Below are positions 34,637 to 43,505 of a DNA stretch of 64,000 nucleotides, one piece after another. Source of the stretch: Lewinellaceae bacterium (GTDB lineage Bacteria > Bacteroidota > Bacteroidia > Chitinophagales > Saprospiraceae); contig JACJXX010000002.1 in the NCBI GenBank assembly GCA_020636435.1, positions 1-64,000 of the forward strand. The letters are read 5' to 3'. A program made the position numbers and the translations under genes. Position 1 is the stretch's first letter. Each line of letters begins with the position of its first letter. The notes under the pieces are model-generated. The model saw only the letters and a program-made list of their open reading frames with translations. It had not been told where the DNA came from and made no database searches.

Positions 34637-34966
34637 ATGAACAACTTACGCAACAAAGTCCAACTGATCGGCAACCTCGGCAAAGAGGTAGAATACAAAG
34701 AACTGGAAAACGGCAACGCCATTGCCCGGGTGACCATCGCTACCAAGGAAGTATACAAAAACCCTAAAGGGGAAAAGGTCGTCGACGTACAGTGGCACAA
34801 CCTGGTCGGCTGGGGCCGGGTGGCCGAGATCATGCAGGTACTCCTGAAGAAAGGCAGGGAAGTTGCCGTGCAGGGCAAGCTTACCCACCGCAGCTACGAA
34901 GACAAGAAGGGACAGAAACGCTACATTTCCGAAGTCATCGTCGATGAATTCATGCCGCTGAACTGA
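34637..34966 (+). CDS. ssb: Single-stranded DNA-binding protein, short form 1
   Basis: 109 residues, essentially one OB fold: NKVQLIGNLGKEVEYKEL, VTIATKE, WHNLVGWGRVAEIM, GREVAVQGKLTHRSYEDKKGQKRY. It ends EFMPLN and has no Gly/Pro-rich tail or acidic DDDIPF-type tip, which in classical SSB recruits replication and repair partners. A second short SSB gene follows 97 bp downstream in the same orientation. Confidence 0.92.
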   Translation: MNNLRNKVQLIGNLGKEVEYKELENGNAIARVTIATKEVYKNPKGEKVVDVQWHNLVGWGRVAEIMQVLLKKGREVAVQGKLTHRSYEDKKGQKRYISEVIVDEFMPLN

Positions 34967-35062
34967 ACTCACTCCTGATTATTCAATCTGATTTACGTTT
35001 TACCCGCAGCCGGCGCCCCGCGCCGGGCAGGGAATCTATTAACCTTTTTAAAAACTAAGACC

Positions 35063-35410
35063 ATGCGAAACATTAAAAACAGCATCACACTGATCGGGCA
35101 CCTGGGCAATGACCCCCAACTCGTCCAAACCAGGAATGGCCACACCCTGGCCAATATTTCCCTGGCCACCCACGACTACTACCGCAACCAAAATGGAGAG
35201 AAAGTCACCAGCACCGAATGGCACCGCTGCGTCGCCTGGGGAAAGCTAGCCGAAACCATGGGTTCGATCTGCAAAAAGGGCAAAGAAGTGGCCATTCGAG
35301 GCAAGCTGACTTACAATAGCTACGAAGACAAAAACGGCATCCGCCGAAAAATGTCCCAGATCGTAATCGACGAATTTGTGTTGTTGAGCCGGAAAAATGA
35401 GGGCGAATAG
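35063..35410 (+). CDS. ssb: Single-stranded DNA-binding protein, short form 2
   Basis: 115 residues, an OB-fold paralogue of the preceding gene (SITLIGHLGNDPQLVQT, WHRCVAWGKLAETM, GKEVAIRGKLTYNSYEDKNG). It also lacks the acidic C-terminal tip, ending LLSRKNEGE. Two tail-less SSBs in a row suggest a duplication with special roles rather than the main replicative SSB, which should lie elsewhere. Confidence 0.92.
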   Translation: MRNIKNSITLIGHLGNDPQLVQTRNGHTLANISLATHDYYRNQNGEKVTSTEWHRCVAWGKLAETMGSICKKGKEVAIRGKLTYNSYEDKNGIRRKMSQIVIDEFVLLSRKNEGE

Positions 35411-35498
35411 AGCAGCATTTTAAAAGTTGGGTTCTTTCTGCAGTGCCCGGCCCTCCAGGTTGTCTCTTGCCGGCCAACGGGAGGCGCCGGCGCACTGA

Positions 35499-35682
35499 AA
35501 CCATCGAACCATGAAACCATCGAACCATGAAACCATCGAACCATGAAACCATCGAACCATGAAACCATCGAACCATGAAACCATCGAACCATGAAACCAT
35601 CGAACCATGAAACCATCGAACCATGAAACCATCGAACCATGAAACCATCGAACCATGAAACCATCGAACCATGAAACCATCG
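35499..35682. repeat. Octamer array AACCATSR, 23 units
   Basis: A near-perfect alternation of aaccatcg and aaccatga, 23 octamers (16-bp dimers), lies between the convergent ssb and ftsK genes and ends 11 bp from the ftsK TAG stop. All reading frames through it are open, which produces spurious ORFs. Confidence 0.97.
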
Positions 35683-35692
35683 AACCCTCCCC

Positions 35693-38167
35693 CTACTTCC
35701 TGCTGCGAATATCCACGAGGTATTTCTCCAGTTCGATCTCGTCGTAGATGAGCACCTCCCGGGCCTTGCTGCCTTCACTCGGGCCGACAACCCCGAGAGC
35801 TTCCAATTGATCCATGATGCGGCCAGCGCGGTTGTACCCCAATTTGAGGCGCCGCTGGATCATAGAAGTGGAGCCATGCTGGTTTTGCACGATGAGCCGG
35901 GCGGCATCTTCGAACATTTCATCCAGTTCGGCATAAGTGAGGCCCTGAGCCCCCTGTATCTCTTCATCGTCTCCGTGGAATTCCGGAAGGAAGAAAGGTT
36001 CGGGGTATCCTCTTTGGTTGGCAATAAAATTGACCACCTCCTCCACCTCCGGAGTATCTACGAAGGCGCCCTGAACTCTTATGGTCTCCCCGCCGACGGA
36101 TAAAAGCATATCGCCCCGGCCAATGAGCTGGTCGGCGCCGCCGCCATCCAGGATGGTCCGGGAATCCACTTTCGAACTCACTTTATAAGCAATCCGGGCC
36201 GGGAAGTTGGCCTTGATCACGCCGGTGATGATATTGACGGAAGGGCGCTGGGTGGCTATGATCAGGTGAATGCCCACTGCGCGGGCCAGCTGGGCCAATC
36301 GCCCGATGGGCAATTCCACCTCTTTGCCTGCCGTCATGATCATGTCGGCAAATTCATCGATGACCAGCACGATAAAGGGGAGGAAGCGGTGGCCTTTATG
36401 GGGGTTGAGGCGGCGCTGGACGAATTTTTCGTTGTACTCCCGGATGTTGCGGGCGGCCGCCTTTTTGAGCAGGTTATACCGCTGATCCATTTCGATACAC
36501 AGCGAGTTGAGCGTATGGATCACGCGGTTGGTCTCAGTAGTGATGGGCTCATCCTGGCCGGGCAGGAATGCCAGGAAGTGATGTTCCAGCTTGCTGTAGG
36601 GAAAGAGTTCCACCTTTTTGGGGTCTACCAGCACCAATTTCACCTGGGAAGGGTGCTTTTTGTACAACAACGACATGATGATGGCGTTGACCCCCACCGA
36701 CTTCCCCTGCCCGGTGGCTCCGGCCACAAGCAGGTGGGGCATTTTTGCCAGGTCGGCTACAAAGACCTCATTGGAAATGGTCTTCCCCAGGGCAATCGGC
36801 AGGTCCATCTTGGCGCGCTTGAATTTTTCCGATTGCAACACCTCCTTCATGGAGACGACCTGCGGGTTCTTATTGGGCACTTCAATGCCTATGGTTCCGC
36901 GGCCGGGAATGGGAGCGATGATCCGTATGCCCAACGCAGCGAGGCTCAGGGCGATGTCATCCTCCAGGTTTTTGATCTTGGAAATGCGCACCCCGGGCGC
37001 AGGAATGATCTCATACAGCGTGACGGTGGGGCCGATCGTAGCCCGGATTTTGGTGATCTCGATCTTATAATTGAGCAGCGTTTCGATGATCTGATCCTTG
37101 TTGGCCTCCAGTTCTGCGCGGTCGATCTCCATCCGTTGGTCGGAGTAATCTTTGAGCAGGGAAGTCACCGGAAATTCGTAGGACGAGAGTTCCAGTGTAG
37201 GATCATACGGTTCGCTGTGGTCCTGGTTTTCTTCCTGGAAGGCCAATTTGGGGCCGGTCGGGCTGCCAATGCCGGGCCCGGGGCTGGCTTCTGAAGGAAC
37301 CACCTCTCCGGATACCGTTTCGATCTCCAGTTCTGCATCCCCAACTTTGAGAGACTCCGGTTTCTGGCGGCTGACATCGTCGGGGAGGTCAAAGGCGAGC
37401 TGTTTTTTTCCGTTTCCGGGAGAAGGCTGAGGGCTTTCATCGGCAAGGTCGTCCTCCCCACCGTTTCGCTCTCCCGGGCGTAGAGTGGACAGCCCCTTAT
37501 CCTGCTCGCCCGGCTGGCGGCGCTGAACCGGGAGGCGGCCGGTGAGCCAGTCATTGATGTATTGTATGGAGTTCCTGACCGCTCCCTGTGGGGTCATCTC
37601 GTTGAAATTGGGGTTGACGTTCCAAACCACCACCCCCAACAGCAGGAACAACAGAAGAATGATCATTCCGGCAGTTCCGACAAAGCTGAGCAGCCAGCTG
37701 CTGGCCGCTTCGCCGAAGGCGCCTCCCCAGGGAAAAGCGGATCCTCCGGCAACGAATTCCAGAAAAACGGACAACACCACCATGATCAACAACCACAACC
37801 GGAACCGGGGCCAGTGCAGGCGCAGAGGCTGCCGCCGGATCAGCGCCATTCCGGCCACGACGAGCATGGCGATGAAAAAATAGGAAGGCAGGCCGAAGCC
37901 CCAATAGAAAAACATGTTGGAGACGATAGCCCCCAAACGGCCCAGCCAGTTGGCCATTTCCATTTCGCTTTCCAGAAGCAACCCCCAGGAGAACCGCAGC
38001 ACCCGGTCCTGGTCAACTTTCCAGGTAAACAGATAGGAAGTGAAAGCAATGAACAAATAAATGGACAGGAACAGGCTGAGTATGCCAACTAATTTGGGTA
38101 CCCGTTCATCGTTAAGGCCGAGTTTGAGGCTCAATTGCCCCTTTTTCTTTCGCTTTTGTGCAGCCAT
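35693..38167 (-). CDS. ftsK: DNA translocase FtsK/SpoIIIE
   Basis: 824 residues. The N-terminal membrane domain has four helices (about 25-185) and is followed by a Pro/Glu-rich linker (about 215-330). The alpha-beta motor (about 340-740) has Walker A GATGQGKSVG, VDPKKVELF and Walker B IVLVIDEFADM. The C-terminal gamma winged helix (about 760-820; STSMIQRRLKLGYNRAGRIMDQLE) reads polarity sequences. It pumps chromosome termini across the division septum and activates XerCD. Length and order are standard. It is convergent with the ssb genes. Confidence 0.95.
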   Translation of the reverse strand: MAAQKRKKKGQLSLKLGLNDERVPKLVGILSLFLSIYLFIAFTSYLFTWKVDQDRVLRFSWGLLLESEMEMANWLGRLGAIVSNMFFYWGFGLPSYFFIAMLVVAGMALIRRQPLRLHWPRFRLWLLIMVVLSVFLEFVAGGSAFPWGGAFGEAASSWLLSFVGTAGMIILLLFLLLGVVVWNVNPNFNEMTPQGAVRNSIQYINDWLTGRLPVQRRQPGEQDKGLSTLRPGERNGGEDDLADESPQPSPGNGKKQLAFDLPDDVSRQKPESLKVGDAELEIETVSGEVVPSEASPGPGIGSPTGPKLAFQEENQDHSEPYDPTLELSSYEFPVTSLLKDYSDQRMEIDRAELEANKDQIIETLLNYKIEITKIRATIGPTVTLYEIIPAPGVRISKIKNLEDDIALSLAALGIRIIAPIPGRGTIGIEVPNKNPQVVSMKEVLQSEKFKRAKMDLPIALGKTISNEVFVADLAKMPHLLVAGATGQGKSVGVNAIIMSLLYKKHPSQVKLVLVDPKKVELFPYSKLEHHFLAFLPGQDEPITTETNRVIHTLNSLCIEMDQRYNLLKKAAARNIREYNEKFVQRRLNPHKGHRFLPFIVLVIDEFADMIMTAGKEVELPIGRLAQLARAVGIHLIIATQRPSVNIITGVIKANFPARIAYKVSSKVDSRTILDGGGADQLIGRGDMLLSVGGETIRVQGAFVDTPEVEEVVNFIANQRGYPEPFFLPEFHGDDEEIQGAQGLTYAELDEMFEDAARLIVQNQHGSTSMIQRRLKLGYNRAGRIMDQLEALGVVGPSEGSKAREVLIYDEIELEKYLVDIRSRK

Positions 38168-38490
38168 TATCTTTTTCTAAACTCAACTATATCAAAACTT
38201 TCGAAAAGCTTGTATTGCCCTTCCGGATTCAGGATTACAAAAATAGAGATTAATTGGTGTAATTATAGCAAAATGCCTTCATTGTTCAACAGGAACTATC
38301 AACAATGTGATGATCTTCATTCAGCAATTTGCTGGCCTTCCCCCGTATTCCTATATTCTATAACTGTTTTTTAACAACAGATAACCTTCCAAGCTATTAA
38401 TTATTAGCGTAATATTGCAGCTTGCCCCTAAGCCAACAGGAGTGAAAAAGAGGTGGCTTATTGCCATATTTTTAGTCTGAGGTTAACAAA
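38168..38490. other. Divergent intergenic region
   Basis: This AT-rich 323 bp between ftsK and the JmjC-like gene must hold both promoters. A 13-bp palindrome (cagcaatttgctg, 38324-38336) is the only structure I see. Confidence 0.4.
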
Positions 38491-39381
38491 ATGGCCAAAT
38501 TAATTTATTATCAACCTTCAAAACTCAATCGTATGCTGTCCTTCAAAGCAGTCGATAGGAGAAGAGGGCTTACGCGGGAACACTTCACCCGGGAATTTTT
38601 GGAGCCCCGAACGCCTGTCATCCTGGTTGACCTGATGGACCACTGGCCCGCAAAAACGAAGTGGACCATGGAGTTCTTTAAGGAAAACTACGGCCATCTG
38701 CTGGTGCCGGTGTTTTCTGACAATGTCTCCAAACCGGGCAAAAAATACATGGCGCCCGATAAAGTGATCCCCTTTCGGGATTTTCTGGAAGCCATAGAGC
38801 AGGGGCCCACCAACCTGAGGATGTTTCTTTTCAACATCTTCAAACACGTGCCCGAACTTTGCAACGATTTTAGCATGCCGGCTATTATGGACGGGTTCAT
38901 CCGCGATTTCCCGTTCATGTTCTTCGGAGGGCAAAGCTCGAAAGTAGCGCTTCATTACGATATCGACCTCTCCCATGTCTTTCTCAACCAGTTCCATGGC
39001 CGCAAACGGGTTGTGCTCTTCCCTCCGCAGCAGTCCAAATTCATCTATCAGCACCCCTTTACGGTTGCCAGCTACATCGATGTCAACCACCCCGATTATG
39101 AACAGTTCCCCGCACTTCGCAACGTGCACGGCTACGAAGCCATCCTGCAGCCAGGAGAAACCCTCTTCATGCCCAGCGGGTACTGGCATTATATTGAATA
39201 TTTGGATGGGGGATACTCCATTTCGCTGCGCGCCAACGAATCCTACGTCCGCCGTGCCCGCGGCTTGTGGAATATCGCCAAGCACTATATGGTCGATAAA
39301 AGCATGAACCGCCTCATGGGCCAGGAATGGCGGCGCCTGAAAGAGGAAATGGCCCGGCGAAGGGCGACCCTGGCGGAATAA
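38491..39381 (+). CDS. JmjC/cupin-like Fe(II) oxygenase
   Basis: 296 residues with the cupin-8/JmjC pattern: TPVILVDLMDHWPA near the start, the metal pair His155-x-Asp157 in ALHYDIDLSH, and the distal His233 in PSGYWHYIEY. GRKRVVLFPP and GYSISLRAN complete the 2-oxoglutarate site region. This group hydroxylates protein side chains (for example ribosomal or FIH-like substrates), but the substrate here is unknown. Ends before a terminator. Confidence 0.88.
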   Translation: MAKLIYYQPSKLNRMLSFKAVDRRRGLTREHFTREFLEPRTPVILVDLMDHWPAKTKWTMEFFKENYGHLLVPVFSDNVSKPGKKYMAPDKVIPFRDFLEAIEQGPTNLRMFLFNIFKHVPELCNDFSMPAIMDGFIRDFPFMFFGGQSSKVALHYDIDLSHVFLNQFHGRKRVVLFPPQQSKFIYQHPFTVASYIDVNHPDYEQFPALRNVHGYEAILQPGETLFMPSGYWHYIEYLDGGYSISLRANESYVRRARGLWNIAKHYMVDKSMNRLMGQEWRRLKEEMARRRATLAE

Positions 39382-39401
39382 CCTCCTTTGCTTCAATAAA
39401 A

Positions 39402-39452
39402 AACGGCTCGCCAAATGTTCCCCTGGCCTTCCATTGGCGAGCTGTTTTTTTT
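39402..39452. terminator. Rho-independent terminator
   Basis: GGCTCGCCAA pairs with TTGGCGAGCT (39434-39443) across an 18-20 nt loop, with an A-run before and T8 after. It closes the JmjC-like gene transcript. Confidence 0.85.
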
Positions 39453-39469
39453 AACTTTCCTGAAAAAAG

Positions 39470-39715
39470 ATGAAAGCGTCCGCAGAAATCAGCATGTATC
39501 CGCTGACCAAAAACTATGAAGGGTTAATCCTGGATTTCATCGCCCGCCTCCGGGCCCATGATGGCCTCCGGGTGGAGGCCAATAGCCTCAGCACTCAAAT
39601 ATTCGGAGAGTACGATGCCATTATGGTTGCCCTCCACCAGGAAATCAAACTGAGTTTCCAGCAGGGAGTTGCCGCCTCCATGGTGATCAAAGTGCTGAAT
39701 GTAGAAGGAGCCTGA
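39470..39715 (+). CDS. YkoF/MTH1187-like thiamine-binding family small protein
   Basis: 81 residues matching the ferredoxin-like YkoF/DUF77 pattern: SAEISMYPLTKNYEGLILDFIARL, then VEANSLSTQIFGEYDAIMVAL. Some members bind hydroxymethyl-thiamine moieties. The class V aminotransferase follows 110 bp downstream, after a palindrome, so it is probably separately regulated. Confidence 0.75.
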   Translation: MKASAEISMYPLTKNYEGLILDFIARLRAHDGLRVEANSLSTQIFGEYDAIMVALHQEIKLSFQQGVAASMVIKVLNVEGA

Positions 39716-39773
39716 TCAAGCCTGCCCTCCAATAGTCGTTATATTAAAAAATCGTTACAAATGTCATGATTAT

Positions 39774-39792
39774 AAAAGTAATCATTACTTTT
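39774..39792. promoter_or_regulatory. Perfect 19-bp palindrome, candidate operator
   Basis: AAAAGTAAT-C-ATTACTTTT is a perfect dyad located 34 bp before the preferred start of the aminotransferase gene; GTAATCATTA repeats once more beside it (39793-39803). The shape and position fit a repressor site. Confidence 0.5.
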
Positions 39793-39825
39793 GTAATCAT
39801 TATTTTTATAACTACCTCCTTTCTC

Positions 39826-41040
39826 ATGCTTATTACAAGCAGCCAATTAGAGCGATTCCGCCGCGATACGCCCGGCGTTCAAGAACGCATACATTTTAAC
39901 AATGCCGGCGCGGCGTTGCCCCCCGAAGTGGTGCTGCAGGCTATACAACAGCATCTGGCGCTGGAGGCCCGCATCGGAGGCTACGAGGCGGCCATTGCCG
40001 CCCGCCGGGAGGCAGCCGGATTTTACCGGGCTGCCGGCCAACTGCTGAACGCTCCAGCGAAGAACATTGCTTTTGCCGCCAGCGCTACAGAAGCCTACAA
40101 CAAGGCCTTGTCGTCCATTGATTTTCAGGCCGGCGATGTCATCCTGACGACCGAAGACGACTACGTTTCCAACCAGATCGCCTTCCTGCAATTGGAGAAA
40201 AGGCAGGGCGTGCGGCTGTTGCGCACGAGCACCCGCCCGGAAGGGGGATTTGATGCCGGTTCTATGGAGGAACTCATCAGGAAACACCATCCCAAACTGG
40301 TGGCTGTCACCCATATCCCCACCAATTCGGGCCTGGTGCAGGACGTGGCCGCCGCCGGGCAGCTCTGCCGGCAGTACGGGGCCCTTTACCTCCTCGATGC
40401 CTGCCAGTCGGCAGGCCAGATGCCGCTGGATGCAAGCCGCCTGCATTGCGATTTTCTCAGCGCTACTTTCCGAAAGTTTCTCCGCGGGCCACGCGGCGCC
40501 GGCTTCCTCTATGTTTCCGACAGGGCGTTGGAAATGGGCCTGGCCCCGCTCTTCCTCGACCTGCACAGCGCCGACTGGGCGGAAGCGGGCCGCTATGAAC
40601 CAAAATCCGATGCCCGCCGCTTCGAGACCTGGGAGCGATCCTACGCTTTGCTCCTGGGCAGCAAAGCGGCTGCAGAATACGCCCTGGAGATCGGGCTGGA
40701 GGCCATACAGGAACGCACCTTCCGGCTGGCGAGCCTGTTGCGCGAACAACTGTCGGGCGTACCGCAGTTACAGGTGCTCGACCGGGGAGCTGCGCTCTGC
40801 GGCATCGTCACGGCCCATGCCAGCGGCTGGAAGCCCCTGCCGCTCAAATTGGCGCTGGAGCAAAAAGGCGTCAACGCTTCCGTCTCCGGCCGCAGCTCCG
40901 CCGTGATCGACTTCGCCCGCAAAGGGGTAGGCTGGGCGCTGCGCCTGTCGCCGCATTATTACAATACAGAAGAGGAGGTTAGGTTGGCCGTTCAACACCT
41001 GAGAGAAGTGCTGGTTAACAATCCTTTTGATCATGAATGA
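39826..41040 (+). CDS. Class V aminotransferase (cysteine desulfurase-like)
   Basis: 404 residues from the ATG at 39826. Homology starts at SSQLERFRRDTPG; the upstream Met at 39766 would add a 20-residue hydrophobic leader that lies over the palindrome, so I reject it. PLP fold-type I features: FNNAGAALPP, TEAYNKAL, VAVTHIPTNSGLVQD, LLDACQSAGQMP and the Schiff-base Lys217 in ATFRKFLRGPRG. The NAGAALPP start and the lack of a mobile Cys loop point to a SufS/CsdA-like or isopenicillin-epimerase-like enzyme. The substrate is uncertain. It overlaps the SAM hydrolase gene tail-to-tail by 10 bp. Confidence 0.88.
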   Translation: MLITSSQLERFRRDTPGVQERIHFNNAGAALPPEVVLQAIQQHLALEARIGGYEAAIAARREAAGFYRAAGQLLNAPAKNIAFAASATEAYNKALSSIDFQAGDVILTTEDDYVSNQIAFLQLEKRQGVRLLRTSTRPEGGFDAGSMEELIRKHHPKLVAVTHIPTNSGLVQDVAAAGQLCRQYGALYLLDACQSAGQMPLDASRLHCDFLSATFRKFLRGPRGAGFLYVSDRALEMGLAPLFLDLHSADWAEAGRYEPKSDARRFETWERSYALLLGSKAAAEYALEIGLEAIQERTFRLASLLREQLSGVPQLQVLDRGAALCGIVTAHASGWKPLPLKLALEQKGVNASVSGRSSAVIDFARKGVGWALRLSPHYYNTEEEVRLAVQHLREVLVNNPFDHE

Positions 41041-41804
41041 AAATCGATTTGGATGGTTTCCTCTTCCTTGAGCCCAAAGAGGGTGCACGCCCTGCCCATG
41101 TTAACGGCAATTTCCAGATAACCTGCCGTATTGAAAAGGCAAAGGGGTTCGCCCACAGGCAGGTCGTGGTAGTCTTTGCTCAGGCGCTTAATGGGCGAAT
41201 GGCGTTTAAAGTACAGTTTAAAAGAACGCCCCGCCCCGACTTTGTCAAAGAGTCCCCTGCTGACATTGGAAATGGCATTGTCATAATTATCCACGTAGAT
41301 GATGGAGCCCCTGATCTGAGAATGGCCGATGACGGGTTGCAGGGTGATGCGCCGCTCAATGTCCTGCGCCGGCAGGCCGATTTCGATCAGCGGCTTCCCT
41401 TGAGCCAGGTAACCCACCGCCTGCGAATAAATGTCCTTAAGCGGAAAAGGGCTGCCTTCGTCATAATCCAGCTCATAGAAATGAGGGGGCAGTTCTTCTT
41501 CAAAGACAAGGCTGAACAGGCCATTGTCCGGAGCAATGAAATAATGCCCTTCCCAGGTAGTGGCCAGGAACCTAGTACGGGGCGCATAGTAATCATTGAC
41601 GCTAATGAGGTGAATGGTTCCTTTGGGGAAGCTCCGCCAGGTATTCCTGAACAAAAAGGCAGCCTGGACGATGTCGTAATTTTTTATGCTGTGGGTAATA
41701 TCCACAATAGTGAGCTGAGGGTGCTCGCACAGCATAGCTCCTTTGATCATCGCCGGATAGTGGTCCCTCCATCCGAAATCTGTGGTAAGGGTTACAATGG
41801 GCAT
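41031..41804 (-). CDS. SAM hydrolase (DUF62, fluorinase-like)
   Basis: 257 residues of the S-adenosyl-L-methionine hydrolase (adenosine-forming) family: MPIVTLTTDFGWRDHYPAMIKGA, VDITHSI, FIAPDNGLFS and IYVDNYDNAISN, the sites that bind SAM and activate water. It cleaves SAM to adenosine and methionine; the chloride-binding loop of true halogenases is absent. Ends in the 3' part of the convergent aminotransferase gene. Confidence 0.92.
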   Translation of the reverse strand: MPIVTLTTDFGWRDHYPAMIKGAMLCEHPQLTIVDITHSIKNYDIVQAAFLFRNTWRSFPKGTIHLISVNDYYAPRTRFLATTWEGHYFIAPDNGLFSLVFEEELPPHFYELDYDEGSPFPLKDIYSQAVGYLAQGKPLIEIGLPAQDIERRITLQPVIGHSQIRGSIIYVDNYDNAISNVSRGLFDKVGAGRSFKLYFKRHSPIKRLSKDYHDLPVGEPLCLFNTAGYLEIAVNMGRACTLFGLKEEETIQIDFHS

Positions 41805-42185
41805 ATCGAAATCGATGGTTTTGGCTTTTATACGGGTTCGAGCCGGTGCCCCAAAAATAGTGTTTTATAGTGAGGATGGAGAGGAACACCCCGTATTTTG
41901 GCCGCCTGGAAAGAAATGACGAGGGCGCCGCTAAACTGCTTTTTCCGTTTCGGCAACATCAGAAGACAACCCCAAGCCAATACTTCCTCATTGGGATTTC
42001 CTCTTATGAGGATTATGTGTACTTTTGCAATATTGGCGCCCGGCGACAAAACGGGGTGTTAACCCCGGCTTAAACCCTTCAGCCAGGCTGAACTTTTTGC
42101 CGCCGCCGGGAGTTTCCAAGTAGTAACTATTCAGCATAATGATGATTTGGCTAATCATTACATCACAAAAAAGAGGATAGAAGTA

Positions 42186-43262
42186 TTGAGTGAGATCATT
42201 CTGACCGTTGACGGGGTTGACCTCGTTGAATTGTACGGAGAAAATAATGTCAAATTAAACCTCCTGCGCAAGGCATTCCCGGAAGTCGTCATGACTTCCC
42301 GGGGCAGCAGCCTCAAGCTTGTCGGCGATAAAAAGCACGCCCAAAAGGCAAAGTCAAAGTTCGAGTTGATGGTTCGCCTGCTCAAGGAGCACGACGAGCT
42401 TCCTCTGCAGATGGTACAAGACCTCATGGTGGGCAACAACCCCTTTGAGTCCAAACTGGGCAGCGGCAGCCGGGGGAACAAAACGATTCTCTACGGCCGC
42501 AATGGCAAACAGATCAAAGCCAAGACCCGCAACCAAAAACGGCTGATCGAAGCTTCGGAAGACAATGACATCGTTTTTGCTGTTGGCCCCGCCGGCACCG
42601 GGAAGACTTACACCGCTGTAGCCCTGGCGGTGAAGGCCCTGAAAAACCGCATGGTCAAAAAGATCATCCTGACCCGGCCGGCAGTAGAAGCAGGCGAAAG
42701 CCTCGGTTTTCTGCCAGGCGACCTCAAGGAAAAGATCGACCCTTACCTGCGCCCTCTTTACGATGCCCTGGACGACATGCTTCCGGCGGAAAAACTCCAG
42801 CAGTTCATGTCTACCCGCGTGATTGAGATTGCCCCTTTGGCCTTTATGAGAGGGCGCACGCTCGATAATGCTTTTATCATTCTGGATGAAGCGCAGAACT
42901 GCTCGACTATGCAGCTGAAGATGTTCCTGACCCGCCTCGGCCCCTCCGCCCAGTGCATCATCACCGGCGACCTTTCGCAGGTTGACCTGCCGTTCCACCA
43001 AAAGTCGGGCCTGCGCCGCGCCATCGACCTGCTCGAACACCTCGACGGCATCGAAGCCATATACCTCGATGCTGAAGACGTGGTGCGCCACCGCCTGGTA
43101 AAGGAGATTATCCGCGCCTACGAGCGGTCAGACGAAAATATGCGTCGCCGGAGAAATGGCCGGGAAGAGGAAGAAGGCCCGGAAAAAAACATGGAAAATG
43201 GCAGCACGCCCGAGGCGCCTGCCCTTCCATTTTTTGCACAGGAAAAAGAGGAGGAAGAATAA
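42186..43262 (+). CDS. phoH: PhoH family ATPase
   Basis: About 358 residues. I choose TTG at 42186, which has an AGAGGA element 8 nt upstream and gives LSEIILTVDGVDLVELYGENN as the family start; a TTG at 42147 is the alternative. The ATPase core has Walker A GPAGTGKTYTA, the RPAVEAGESLGFLPGDLKEKIDPY block, Walker B AFIILDEAQN and sensor ITGDLSQVDLP. The C-terminal about 50 residues are a Glu/Arg-rich tail. PhoH proteins are RNA-linked NTPases; in many bacteria they sit beside ybeY, which is not here. The TTG start could damp translation. Confidence 0.92.
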   Translation: MSEIILTVDGVDLVELYGENNVKLNLLRKAFPEVVMTSRGSSLKLVGDKKHAQKAKSKFELMVRLLKEHDELPLQMVQDLMVGNNPFESKLGSGSRGNKTILYGRNGKQIKAKTRNQKRLIEASEDNDIVFAVGPAGTGKTYTAVALAVKALKNRMVKKIILTRPAVEAGESLGFLPGDLKEKIDPYLRPLYDALDDMLPAEKLQQFMSTRVIEIAPLAFMRGRTLDNAFIILDEAQNCSTMQLKMFLTRLGPSAQCIITGDLSQVDLPFHQKSGLRRAIDLLEHLDGIEAIYLDAEDVVRHRLVKEIIRAYERSDENMRRRRNGREEEEGPEKNMENGSTPEAPALPFFAQEKEEEE

Positions 43263-43288
43263 GCTTCTTTAATGGATAAAGCATAACC

Positions 43289-43480
43289 ATGGAATACAGA
43301 ATCCGCGTCCAGCCAGGAAAAGAAAAGGCTTTTAAACAGTTTTTGAAAGCACTGCGCTCTCTGGGGGTCATCGAAAAAGCGGAGATGGTGTCCGAGCCGG
43401 ACAGCCCGCTAATAGAAACAGAGGAACAGGACAAATCTTCCGAAGAATTAGCCAGCCGGTATCGGGATTTAGTAGACTGA
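43289..43480 (+). CDS. Small hypothetical protein upstream of aroA
   Basis: 63 residues with an N-terminal strand-helix (YRIRVQPGKEKAFKQFLKAL) and an acidic helical tail. Similar short proteins in Bacteroidota resemble antitoxin N-termini, but no toxin follows; the next gene is aroA, 25 bp downstream. Function unknown; the ORF has good spacing and codon use for a real gene. Confidence 0.6.
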   Translation: MEYRIRVQPGKEKAFKQFLKALRSLGVIEKAEMVSEPDSPLIETEEQDKSSEELASRYRDLVD

Positions 43481-43505
43481 TTAATTCAAAAGACCTGCAC
43501 CCGAA

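Noticed and set aside
35499..35682. CRISPR array
   Set aside because: Units are contiguous octamers with no spacers between repeats; the same applies to the other arrays.
36266..37294. 342-residue plus-strand frame
   Set aside because: Antisense to ftsK with no protein-like signature; shadow frame.
39766..39825. Hydrophobic N-terminal extension (membrane anchor) of the aminotransferase
   Set aside because: It overlaps the palindrome and AT-rich promoter region, and family homology starts after it.
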